From: Atopobiaceae bacterium
GTDB taxonomy: Bacteria; Actinomycetota; Coriobacteriia; Coriobacteriales; Atopobiaceae
Length of the DNA stretch: 64,000 nt
Direction of reading: 5' to 3'
NCBI GenBank assembly: GCA_017545665.1
Contig: JAFWKQ010000115.1
Coordinates: 1-64,000, forward strand
Positions within the stretch are counted from its first letter, which is position 1. Each line of letters opens with the position of its first letter. This document shows, one piece after another, positions 35,349 to 41,928 of the stretch. The position numbers and the translations under genes are program-made. Under the pieces are notes generated by a model, which was given only the letters and a program-made list of their open reading frames with translations, made no database searches and was not told the DNA's origin.

Positions 35349-36096
35349 GGGCGAGCGCGTGGTTCCCATGCGCTTGCAGCGGTTCCTGGCGCGCGCGGGC
35401 GTTGCGAGCAGGCGTGGCTCCGAGAAGCTCATGACGGCAGGTCGGGTGTGCGTGAACGGCGAGGTGGTAACCCAGTTGGGCAGCAAGGTAGACCCTGCCT
35501 GCGACGTCGTTACGGTGGACGGGCGCGAGGTGCAGCTTGCCGAGCACGCCACCTACCTGATCCTCAACAAACCCAGTGGCTACCTTACCACCATGAGCGA
35601 CCCGTACGGCAGGCCTTGCGTCGCGAGTCTCGTTCCCACCCAAACGTATCCCGGGCTTTTTCCGGTAGGCCGTCTGGATGCCGACACGACGGGTATCCTG
35701 CTGTTCACTACCAACGGTGACGCCTCTCAGCAGATGCTTCATCCCTCCAAGCATGTGTCCAAGCACTATGTGGCGACAGTGGAGGGTACGCCCACCGAGC
35801 GTGAGCTGGACCTGCTGCGCAAGGGCATTGTACTGGACGACGGTCCCACGCAGCCTGCCGAAGTGGAGATCATGGATGCCGCGAGGGGCCGGGAAAGAAC
35901 CACGACGCTTGGCATCACGATCCAAGAGGGGCGCAAGCATCAGGTTAAGCGCATGTGCGAGGCCATTGGCCACAAGGTGGTTCGACTTCATCGTGACTCG
36001 TTTGGTCCCTTGCGGCTCACCGATTGTGCCGAGGGCACGTGGCGCCTGCTCACCTCCGACGAGGTGGCCAAGGTCGAGGCGCTTGTCTCTTCGTGA
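35341..36096 (+). CDS. rluB: rRNA pseudouridine synthase (RsuA/RluB family)
   Basis: This 251-residue enzyme isomerises uridine in rRNA, most likely 23S U2605. An S4 RNA-binding domain (about 11-58) precedes the catalytic domain. The catalytic Asp113 lies in GRLDADTTGILL, and the KHQVKRMCEAIGH motif is intact. The ATG at 35,341 lies inside the end of scpB, the usual coupled scpA-scpB-rluB arrangement. RsuA-like specificity cannot be excluded by eye. Confidence 0.92.
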   Translation: MSEGERVVPMRLQRFLARAGVASRRGSEKLMTAGRVCVNGEVVTQLGSKVDPACDVVTVDGREVQLAEHATYLILNKPSGYLTTMSDPYGRPCVASLVPTQTYPGLFPVGRLDADTTGILLFTTNGDASQQMLHPSKHVSKHYVATVEGTPTERELDLLRKGIVLDDGPTQPAEVEIMDAARGRERTTTLGITIQEGRKHQVKRMCEAIGHKVVRLHRDSFGPLRLTDCAEGTWRLLTSDEVAKVEALVSS

Positions 36097-36118
36097 ACTG
36101 GGGGATGCTCCCCTGAGT
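36097..36118. repeat. Short GGGGATGCTCCCC-tip palindrome after rluB
   Basis: ACTGGGGGATGCTCCCCTGAGT has a 5-bp GC stem around ATGC. It is one of the dispersed GGGGA/TCCCC tips and is followed directly by a family S hairpin. Confidence 0.5.
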
Positions 36119-36130
36119 CTTCTTCGTGCT

Positions 36131-36206
36131 ATCGCCCTACCCGCATGCGGCGACTCACGAAGTGAGCGAGCGCAGCGAGCGCGGAGCCGTATGCGGGCAG
36201 GGCGAT
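36131..36206. repeat. Family S hairpin between rluB and cmk
   Basis: Arms 36,131-36,150 and 36,187-36,206 are complementary at 18 of 20 positions, with the two exceptions forming wobble pairs in RNA. The core (36,151-36,186) carries CTCACGAAGTGAG and the GCGAGCG repeats. The arms are unrelated to those of other copies. Confidence 0.85.
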
Positions 36207-36349
36207 GGCACATAGGCACGTAGGCGCGAACGGTCAGTGTCTCTTCTGGTAAAAGCCTGTAGATTCGCAGATGATAAGGGCACGGCGGTGCATGAGGGCT
36301 ATGTTTGGGCCAAAATCGTGCACGTACGTCACGAAATAGGAGGTACGAC

Positions 36350-37810
36350 GTGAAGGTAGCCATAGACGGTCCGGCGGGTTCCGGAAAGTCCACCATAGCC
36401 CATGAGCTTGCCAAAAGGTGCGGGCTCGTTTTGCTAGACACCGGGGCGATGTATCGCTCCGTAACCCTTGCTTGCCACGAGCGCAAGATAGACGTAACGG
36501 ACGACGAGGCCGTTGCAAAGGTGGCGCAGGAGATTTCGATTTCGTTCGGCACGGCAGACGACGGCACGCAAACGGTGGCGCTCGACGGTCGCGACGTGAC
36601 GGCAGAGATTCGGACGCCCGCCATCGACGCGGACGTTTCGGCGGTGTCGGCAGTGCCGGCGGTGCGTGAGGCCATGGTTGCCCAGCAGCGCGAGCTTGGC
36701 AATGCCGGCGACGTGGTGGCTGAGGGTCGCGACATCGGAACGGTGGTGTTTCCCGATGCCGAGGTAAAGGTGTTTCTTACCGCCAATCCCGAGGCGCGAG
36801 CGCATCGCCGCGCCCTTCAACGTGACATTGTTGATCCCAAGCAGGAGGAGGCGATACTTGCCGACCTCAAGCGGCGCGACAAGGCCGATTCCACGCGCGA
36901 CGTCGCCCCGCTTTGCGCGGCCGAGGATGCGGTGCACATCGATTCCTCGACCATGACCATAGAGGAGGAGGTCGCGCAGATATCTGCCCTCATAGACGAG
37001 GCTCGGGCTGCGGCAGATGCGCCTGCGGAGGACAACGCGCCCGCGGTGGCCACGGAGGCTTCCGGCAAGCCAAAGAAGGCTGCGAAGAGCGAAGACAAGC
37101 CCGCCGACCCAAACGAGAAGTTCTACGAGGGTGCGGTGCGTGAGTACGGCTTGGGGAGCCGCGCCCTACTTGCGGCATCCATTGGTCTGTGCGGGTTGTT
37201 GAGCAAGACGCTGTGGCACTGGAAGTTCGAGAACGGTCGGACGCTGTGGGACGCCGAGGGCGGCCAGATGGTGATCATGAACCATGTTTCTATGATCGAT
37301 CCGGTCATTATAGTGGCAAGCGACTGGGCGCACGGTCGCCGCATGCGCGTTCTATACAAGAGCGAATTCGACAAGTATAAGATTGTAAACTGGTTCTTTG
37401 CTCGCATCGGTGCGATTCCGGTAAAGCGTGGTACGGCAGACATAAAAGCCGTGCGCCGTGCTCAGCGTGCGTTGCAGCGAGGCGAGGACGTGCTTGTGTT
37501 CCCTGAGGGAACGCGCATCTACTCCGACGACCAAGAGGTCGAGATTCATGGCGGCTTCGCGCTTATTGCCCAGCTTGCCAAGGCACCGGTTATTCCCGTG
37601 GCCATCGTGGGCGCGCGAGACGGAGCTCCCGGTGGAAACAAGCCGTTGCGTCCGGGCTTCATATGGATGCGCGCGGGCGATCCCATCACCTTTGACGAGT
37701 TGGGCGTGAAGGGTCGCAAGAAGCAGGCGAGCGCCATGGAGAAGGTGGCGATGGAGCGCGTATATGCCCTGCGTGACGCCCTTCGCAAAGAGCATCCGGG
37801 AAAGATGTAG
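36350..37810 (+). CDS. Cytidylate kinase fused to 1-acylglycerol-3-phosphate acyltransferase
   Basis: This 486-residue protein joins two enzymes. Residues 1-220 are cytidylate kinase (Cmk), with P-loop GPAGSGKST near the start, LLDTGAMYR and EGRDIGTVVFP, which phosphorylates CMP and dCMP. Residues 222-254 form an Ala/Glu/Lys-rich linker. Residues 255-486 are a PlsC-type acyltransferase with the NHVSMID catalytic motif (His312) and FPEGTR (about 384-389), making phosphatidate from lysophosphatidate. No frameshift or internal stop separates them. The GTG at 36,350 follows TAGGAGG. cmk at this locus is common; the fusion couples CTP supply to lipid synthesis. Confidence 0.92.
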   Translation: MKVAIDGPAGSGKSTIAHELAKRCGLVLLDTGAMYRSVTLACHERKIDVTDDEAVAKVAQEISISFGTADDGTQTVALDGRDVTAEIRTPAIDADVSAVSAVPAVREAMVAQQRELGNAGDVVAEGRDIGTVVFPDAEVKVFLTANPEARAHRRALQRDIVDPKQEEAILADLKRRDKADSTRDVAPLCAAEDAVHIDSSTMTIEEEVAQISALIDEARAAADAPAEDNAPAVATEASGKPKKAAKSEDKPADPNEKFYEGAVREYGLGSRALLAASIGLCGLLSKTLWHWKFENGRTLWDAEGGQMVIMNHVSMIDPVIIVASDWAHGRRMRVLYKSEFDKYKIVNWFFARIGAIPVKRGTADIKAVRRAQRALQRGEDVLVFPEGTRIYSDDQEVEIHGGFALIAQLAKAPVIPVAIVGARDGAPGGNKPLRPGFIWMRAGDPITFDELGVKGRKKQASAMEKVAMERVYALRDALRKEHPGKM

Positions 37811-37812
37811 TC

Positions 37813-38655
37813 ATGGCGCGCATTGTGGTTGCGCAGGAGGCCGGAGCCTGCTTTGGTGTGGAGCGTGCGCTTGGGATGGTACGCAACGCGGCACGGGAGG
37901 CAACTGCTCCCGTGCACACGCTCGGTCCTCTCATCCACAATCCCCGCGTGGTGGCTCAGCTCGCTGCCGATGGGGTTGGCGTGGTGGAGGATTCCTCGGA
38001 AGTGCCTGCGGGTGACGTCCTATTCATGCGAACTCACGGCGTGGCGCCACACGTGGAGGAGCGTGCGCGCGAGCTTGGACTGCAGGTGATTGATGCCACG
38101 TGTCCCTTCGTGAAGAAGGTGCATGTGGCAGCCGAGCGACTGGAGCGCGAGGGTTACCAGGTAATCGTGGTGGGGGAGGCCGGGCATCCCGAGGTCGAGG
38201 GCACCGTGGGCCATGCTCCTGGCGCTCTGGTGGTTGGCTGTGTTGCCGATTTGGATGGCGTGAACATCGCACGCCGTGTGGGACTGGTGGTGCAAACGAC
38301 GCTCGCGCAGGACACCCTGCGCGAGGTGGTGGCGGCGCTCATTGGGCGTTGCGACGAATTGCGCGTAATGGATACCATCTGCGATGCCACGAGCAAGCGC
38401 CAGGAAGCAGCGGCAGAGCTCGCGCGGCGCGCGGACGTTATGGTGGTCATAGGCGGTCGCAATTCCGCGAACACCACGCATCTTGCACAGATTTGCGCGG
38501 CCGCATGCAAGAGAACCCACCACATTGAGCTGCCCGAGGAGCTGGATGCCACGTGGTTCGAGGGAGCGGAGCTCGTGGGCATCACTGCCGGTGCATCCAC
38601 TCCCGCCGAGCAGATCGACGAGGTCCGTGTGCGCATTGAGCGGTTGTTGCCCTAA
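37813..38655 (+). CDS. ispH: 4-hydroxy-3-methylbut-2-enyl diphosphate reductase
   Basis: This 280-residue iron-sulfur enzyme makes IPP and DMAPP from HMBPP, the last MEP-pathway step. Cluster ligands Cys13 (GACFGV), Cys97 (DATCPFV) and Cys190 (TICDATSKRQ) are intact, as is the SANTTHL active-site loop (the common form is SSNS/SANT). It starts two bases after the cmk-plsC fusion. Together with dxr and ispG, it shows that the host uses the MEP pathway. Confidence 0.95.
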   Translation: MARIVVAQEAGACFGVERALGMVRNAAREATAPVHTLGPLIHNPRVVAQLAADGVGVVEDSSEVPAGDVLFMRTHGVAPHVEERARELGLQVIDATCPFVKKVHVAAERLEREGYQVIVVGEAGHPEVEGTVGHAPGALVVGCVADLDGVNIARRVGLVVQTTLAQDTLREVVAALIGRCDELRVMDTICDATSKRQEAAAELARRADVMVVIGGRNSANTTHLAQICAAACKRTHHIELPEELDATWFEGAELVGITAGASTPAEQIDEVRVRIERLLP

Positions 38656-38730
38656 CTTGGGGCCTGTGCCTAATAACATCAGACAATGGGGAGTATCCCC
38701 TTTGCCTGTACCCTTTGCCTGTCGCCTGCC
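38654..38730. repeat. Composite of dispersed hairpin units after ispH
   Basis: CTAACTTGGGGCCTGTGCC is a half of the CCCCAAGTT family and is followed by the unit CAGACAATGGGGAGTATCCCCTTTGCCTG (38,680-38,708; written here only as a location of two arms around AGTAT). A further partial CTTTGCCTG copy follows. No gene is seen up to 38,855. Confidence 0.65.
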
Positions 38731-38855
38731 TAGCCAAAAGTTACGTTCATCCTTTTCTATTTCATATTTTACGTCTCGGGCAAATGCGTTTACAAAGCCT
38801 GGCATAGGATGCTGAAAGTCAGTTTAGGTGTAGTAGCCTGAAGGAAGGATGAAAG

Positions 38856-39065
38856 ATGAAAAAGAAGGTATTGGCGTTCTTCATGGCACTCGCGATGTCG
38901 TTCGCGTTTGTCGCTCCCGCCTATGCTGCCGGACTCAACTCAAACGAACAAAACCTGCTAAAAGAGTTCAAAGCAGAGATGGATAAGTGGCCCTTGGACG
39001 ACGATCACAAGAATCAGTACTACGGCGAGGCGGAGAGCGCCCTTAACTGGAAAGGCTACAAATAG
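38856..39065 (+). CDS. Small secreted protein of unknown function
   Basis: This 69-residue protein begins with a clear Sec signal peptide (basic start, hydrophobic core to about residue 22, cleavage after AYA-A). The mature part is about 45 residues, hydrophilic, without cysteines, and ends in a basic Tyr-Lys. GGAAGGATGAAAG precedes the ATG. No family is recognised. It is AT-richer than the ispH side and lies beside the accessory patch. Confidence 0.65.
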   Translation: MKKKVLAFFMALAMSFAFVAPAYAAGLNSNEQNLLKEFKAEMDKWPLDDDHKNQYYGEAESALNWKGYK

Positions 39066-39115
39066 ATGGGACAGTTTGAAGAGGGACTGAGGAACAGGAG
39101 AAAGGAAGTCCCGGA

Positions 39116-39280
39116 ATGGCAGACCCCAGGCACCCAAGGAAGTTCAGCGAGGAGTCCGAGCGGCAGATCGTCCAGCTCTATGCCAACGGCAAGTCGGCCG
39201 GCGGCATAGGTCGTAAAGTTGGTGTAAGCGAAAGTCCTGCGCGAGCAACACCGTTTGAACGGGTTGTGGCCACCGCCTAG
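39116..39280 (+). pseudogene. Truncated IS3-family orfA (transposase helix-turn-helix) remnant
   Basis: An ATG preceded by AGGAGAAAGGAAG opens a frame whose start (RKFSEESERQIVQLYANGKS then GGIGRKVGVS) resembles the N-terminal helix-turn-helix of IS3-type OrfA proteins. After about 40 residues homology ends and the frame stops at 39,278-39,280, inside the repeat that starts at 39,218. The rest of orfA and all of orfB are missing. Confidence 0.6.
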
Positions 39281-39312
39281 AATCTGAAATCACCACAAAG
39301 TCAGGTTCTAGA
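39218..39312 (+). repeat. Partial copy of a 142-bp terminal-inverted-repeat element
   Basis: It begins GTTGGTGTAAGCGAAAGTCC and includes GCCTAGAATCTGA (39,275-39,287), matching the element at 41,598 closely for about 75 bases. It keeps a degraded inner palindrome (TCAGGTTCTAG, 39,301-39,311) but lacks the right terminus. Confidence 0.75.
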
Positions 39313-39331
39313 GAAAGGCAGTGACCGCAGC

Positions 39332-39547
39332 ATGGACAACAGCATAGAAGATGCGAGGGCGGCCGACGTCGCCGTGGAGCTGGCAACGGCGCCGCGCTTC
39401 GAGGACGACACCGTCAACTTGCAGGAGCTCATCCGCCACCTCTCCGATGACTTGTCGTGCCTGTCTATAAGCCCCGCTCGTAGCAAGCTCTCCCGTGCCG
39501 CCCGTGCTGATGCTCCTTTGTTGTCCTGGGAGAGCCTTCTGAAATAA
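39332..39547 (+). CDS. Short open frame of unknown function
   Basis: This 71-residue frame starts at an ATG with only a weak purine stretch upstream. It is rich in Ala, Asp and Leu, has no membrane helix or signal peptide, and resembles nothing I know. It lies between transposon remnants and may be a fragment of a larger gene. The following 286 bases (39,548-39,833) hold a possible -10 (TACACTT, about 39,796) and no gene. Confidence 0.25.
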   Translation: MDNSIEDARAADVAVELATAPRFEDDTVNLQELIRHLSDDLSCLSISPARSKLSRAARADAPLLSWESLLK

Positions 39548-39833
39548 CTCCTCCGTTCTTGTCGGTGACTGCCGACGCCGGCCTCGTAAGTGCTGGCGCC
39601 CACCCGAGCATTGTCGCAGCTACGTGCGCAAAACGCACACTTCGGCGTTGAACATGCTCAACATACCCATGGCATATGACACAAGTAGGACGAGCGGGCT
39701 GCATATCGCGCGTCGGCATACTGCGTAGGGTGGACGCAGGGTACGGCTCCCCGGCTCATGGCTCGGCGGCGAGCCGCGGCATGCGGGGTGCGTGCTACAC
39801 TTGGTGCAAGGAGCGCAGGAAAAGAGGGAGAGA

Positions 39834-41528
39834 ATGGCACGCACGATCAGCATAGGGGCGCAGGGGTTCGAGGACCTGCGAACGAACGGGTACTTCTACG
39901 TGGACAAGACCGGCTTCGTGCGGGACTGGTGGCGCTCCGGGGACGTGGTCACCCTCATATGCCGCCCCCGGCGCTTCGGCAAGACGCTCAACCTGGACAC
40001 GGTTCGCTGCTTCCTGTCCACCGAGCTCGCCGGCCGCGGTGGGGAGCTGTTCGGCGGTCTGGAGGTCTGGGCCGACCCCGGCATGCGGGAACTCCAGGGC
40101 ACCGTGCCGGTGGTGTCGCTCAGCTTCGCGCGCGTGAAGGGCACCACCTACGCCGAGACGCTCGCGGGCCTGAGGCGCGTGATCCGCGTGGCGGTGGAGG
40201 CCCACGGCTACCTGCGGGAGTCGGACGCCCTCACCGACGGCGACCGCGCCTTCCTCGACCGCGTGTCGGACGACATGCCCGCCGAGGTGGCGGTCGACGC
40301 GATCAACCAGCTCTGCGCCATGCTGCGCCGCCACCACGGCACGGCCCCGGTCGTGCTGCTCGACGAGTACGACGCGCCGATGGAGGTCGCCTGGACCCGC
40401 GGCTACTGGGACGAGGCCTCCGCCTTCATGCGCCAGCTCATGAACGCCACCTTCAAGACCAACCCCGCGATGGGGCGCGGCCTTATCACCGGCGTGACGC
40501 GCGTGAGCCGCGAGTCGATCTTCTCGGACCTCAACAACCTGGTGGTCGTGACGACGTCGATCCCGCTCTACCAGGAGTGCTTCGGCTTCACCCAGGCCGA
40601 GGTGGACGCGGCGCTCGACGAGTACGGCCTGGCCGACAGGCGCGACGACGTGCGCCGCTGGTACGACGGGTTCGTGTTCGACGGACACGCGCACATCTAC
40701 AACCCCTGGTCGCTCACCCAGTTCCTGCAGTTCGGCGAGTTCCGGGCCTACTGGGCCAACACGAGCGGCAACGGTCTGGTGAGCGAGGTCGTGCGCCGCG
40801 GCGACCGGCGCCTCAAGGCCGACTTCGAGGTGCTGCTCTCGGGCGGCGAGGTGGAGAAGGTCATCGACGAGCAGGTTGTGTTCTCCGAGCTCGCCACGGT
40901 GCCCAACGCCGTGTGGGCGCTGCTGCTGGCAGCCGGCTACGTCACGAGCCCGGGGTCGGTGCCGAAGTTCGTGGAGACCACGCCGCGCCCCCTGCGGCTC
41001 ACCAACAAGGAGGTGCGCCTCGCCTTCGACCGCATGGTGCAGGGCTGGTTCGACGAGGCAGCGTCTGACTACGGGGAGTTCGCCGACGCCCTGCTCGCCG
41101 GCGACGCCGAGGCGATGGGAGACTACCTCTCCGAGGTGGCGCTCGCCTGCGCGTCGTCGTTCGACTCCGCGACGCGGCCCTCCGAGCGCTCCGAACCAGA
41201 GCGTTTCTACCACGGCCTGGTGCTGGGGCTGCTCGTGTCCCTGCGGGGCCGCTACTCGGTGGAGTCCAACCGCGAGAGCGGTTACGGCCGCTACGACGTG
41301 GCGCTCGTGCCCACGGACGGCGCTCAAGGCGCCGACCCCGCCGTCGTCATCGAGTTCAAGGTGTTCGACCCGTGCCGCGAGGAGACCCTGGCCGACACCG
41401 TCGCCCGCGCCCGCGCCCAGATCGAGGAGCGCGCCTACGCCGCGGGCCTCGCCGTACGCGGCATCGCGCCGGAGCGCATCCGCACCTACGGCATCGCCTT
41501 CCGCGGCAAGGAGGTCCTCGTCGGCTGA
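39834..41528 (+). CDS. AAA-ATPase-like protein with C-terminal PD-(D/E)XK nuclease-like domain
   Basis: This 564-residue protein matches the AAA-ATPase_like (PF09820) plus PDDEXK_9 (PF08011) architecture. The N-terminus has the typical YFYVDKT start, a Walker A-like RPRRFGKTL (Lys50) and Walker B LLDEYD (Asp177, Glu178). The C-terminal nuclease-like core has Asp488 (GRYDV) and EFK (507-509). The family is often multi-copy in gut anaerobes and its role is unknown; nuclease activity is not proven. The gene is much more GC-rich at third positions than its neighbours and is bracketed by related repeats, so acquisition is likely. The ATG at 39,834 follows AGGGAGA. Confidence 0.85.
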   Translation: MARTISIGAQGFEDLRTNGYFYVDKTGFVRDWWRSGDVVTLICRPRRFGKTLNLDTVRCFLSTELAGRGGELFGGLEVWADPGMRELQGTVPVVSLSFARVKGTTYAETLAGLRRVIRVAVEAHGYLRESDALTDGDRAFLDRVSDDMPAEVAVDAINQLCAMLRRHHGTAPVVLLDEYDAPMEVAWTRGYWDEASAFMRQLMNATFKTNPAMGRGLITGVTRVSRESIFSDLNNLVVVTTSIPLYQECFGFTQAEVDAALDEYGLADRRDDVRRWYDGFVFDGHAHIYNPWSLTQFLQFGEFRAYWANTSGNGLVSEVVRRGDRRLKADFEVLLSGGEVEKVIDEQVVFSELATVPNAVWALLLAAGYVTSPGSVPKFVETTPRPLRLTNKEVRLAFDRMVQGWFDEAASDYGEFADALLAGDAEAMGDYLSEVALACASSFDSATRPSERSEPERFYHGLVLGLLVSLRGRYSVESNRESGYGRYDVALVPTDGAQGADPAVVIEFKVFDPCREETLADTVARARAQIEERAYAAGLAVRGIAPERIRTYGIAFRGKEVLVG

Positions 41529-41597
41529 CGCCGGTGGGGCACTCTTCCAAGAAAGGTGCCCCATTGGCTCGCTCACGAGCCAGCTCGTGTCGCAAAA

Positions 41598-41739
41598 GTT
41601 GGTGTAAGCGAAAGTCCTGCGCAGGCACCGCCGTTTTAAAGGGGTGCGGCCACCGCCTAGAATCTGACTTGTCGCGATTTCAGATTCTAGGCAATGGCCG
41701 TTTCTCCTACCTAGGGGCCAGTCCCGGGCTTACACCAAC
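41598..41739. mobile_element. 142-bp MITE-like element with 12-bp terminal inverted repeats
   Basis: The termini GTTGGTGTAAGC (41,598-41,609) and GCTTACACCAAC (41,728-41,739) are perfect inverted repeats. An inner perfect palindrome GCCTAGAATCTGA/TCAGATTCTAGGC lies at 41,655-41,692. It has no coding capacity. The left 75 bases match 39,218-39,312. Which transposase could move it is unknown; the neighbouring IS3-type remnant is one candidate. Confidence 0.7.
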
Positions 41740-41749
41740 ATTCCCGACG

Positions 41750-41914
41750 CGATCGCTAACTGCTGCCTTTAACCGAATTGGATACGGCAGCATAAGGAAC
41801 GTATTGGAGTTTTATTTGGCGGGTGTCGTAGGTATTGCTGAAAGCAACACCGGCATCACCGACGAAGAGATCGTTGATTTGCTTTGCCTGAGTGTGGGCC
41901 ATACTGCGAGTTGA
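41750..41914 (+). pseudogene. Possible C-terminal remnant of a TetR-type regulator
   Basis: The stretch ending at TGA 41,912-41,914 reads FNRIGYGSIRNVLEFYLAG and then VVGI with a Glu/Asp-rich helix, a pattern like TetR C-terminal domains. The DNA-binding half is absent; immediately upstream is the MITE-like element. It may be a decayed gene cut by the insertion. The similarity is weak and based on residue pattern only. Confidence 0.3.
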
Positions 41915-41928
41915 TATTCACAATAGCA

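Noticed and set aside
39795-41576. 593-codon open frame antisense to the AAA-ATPase-like gene
   Set aside because: It is a by-product of very high third-position GC; it has no recognisable motif, while the plus-strand frame has Walker and nuclease motifs.
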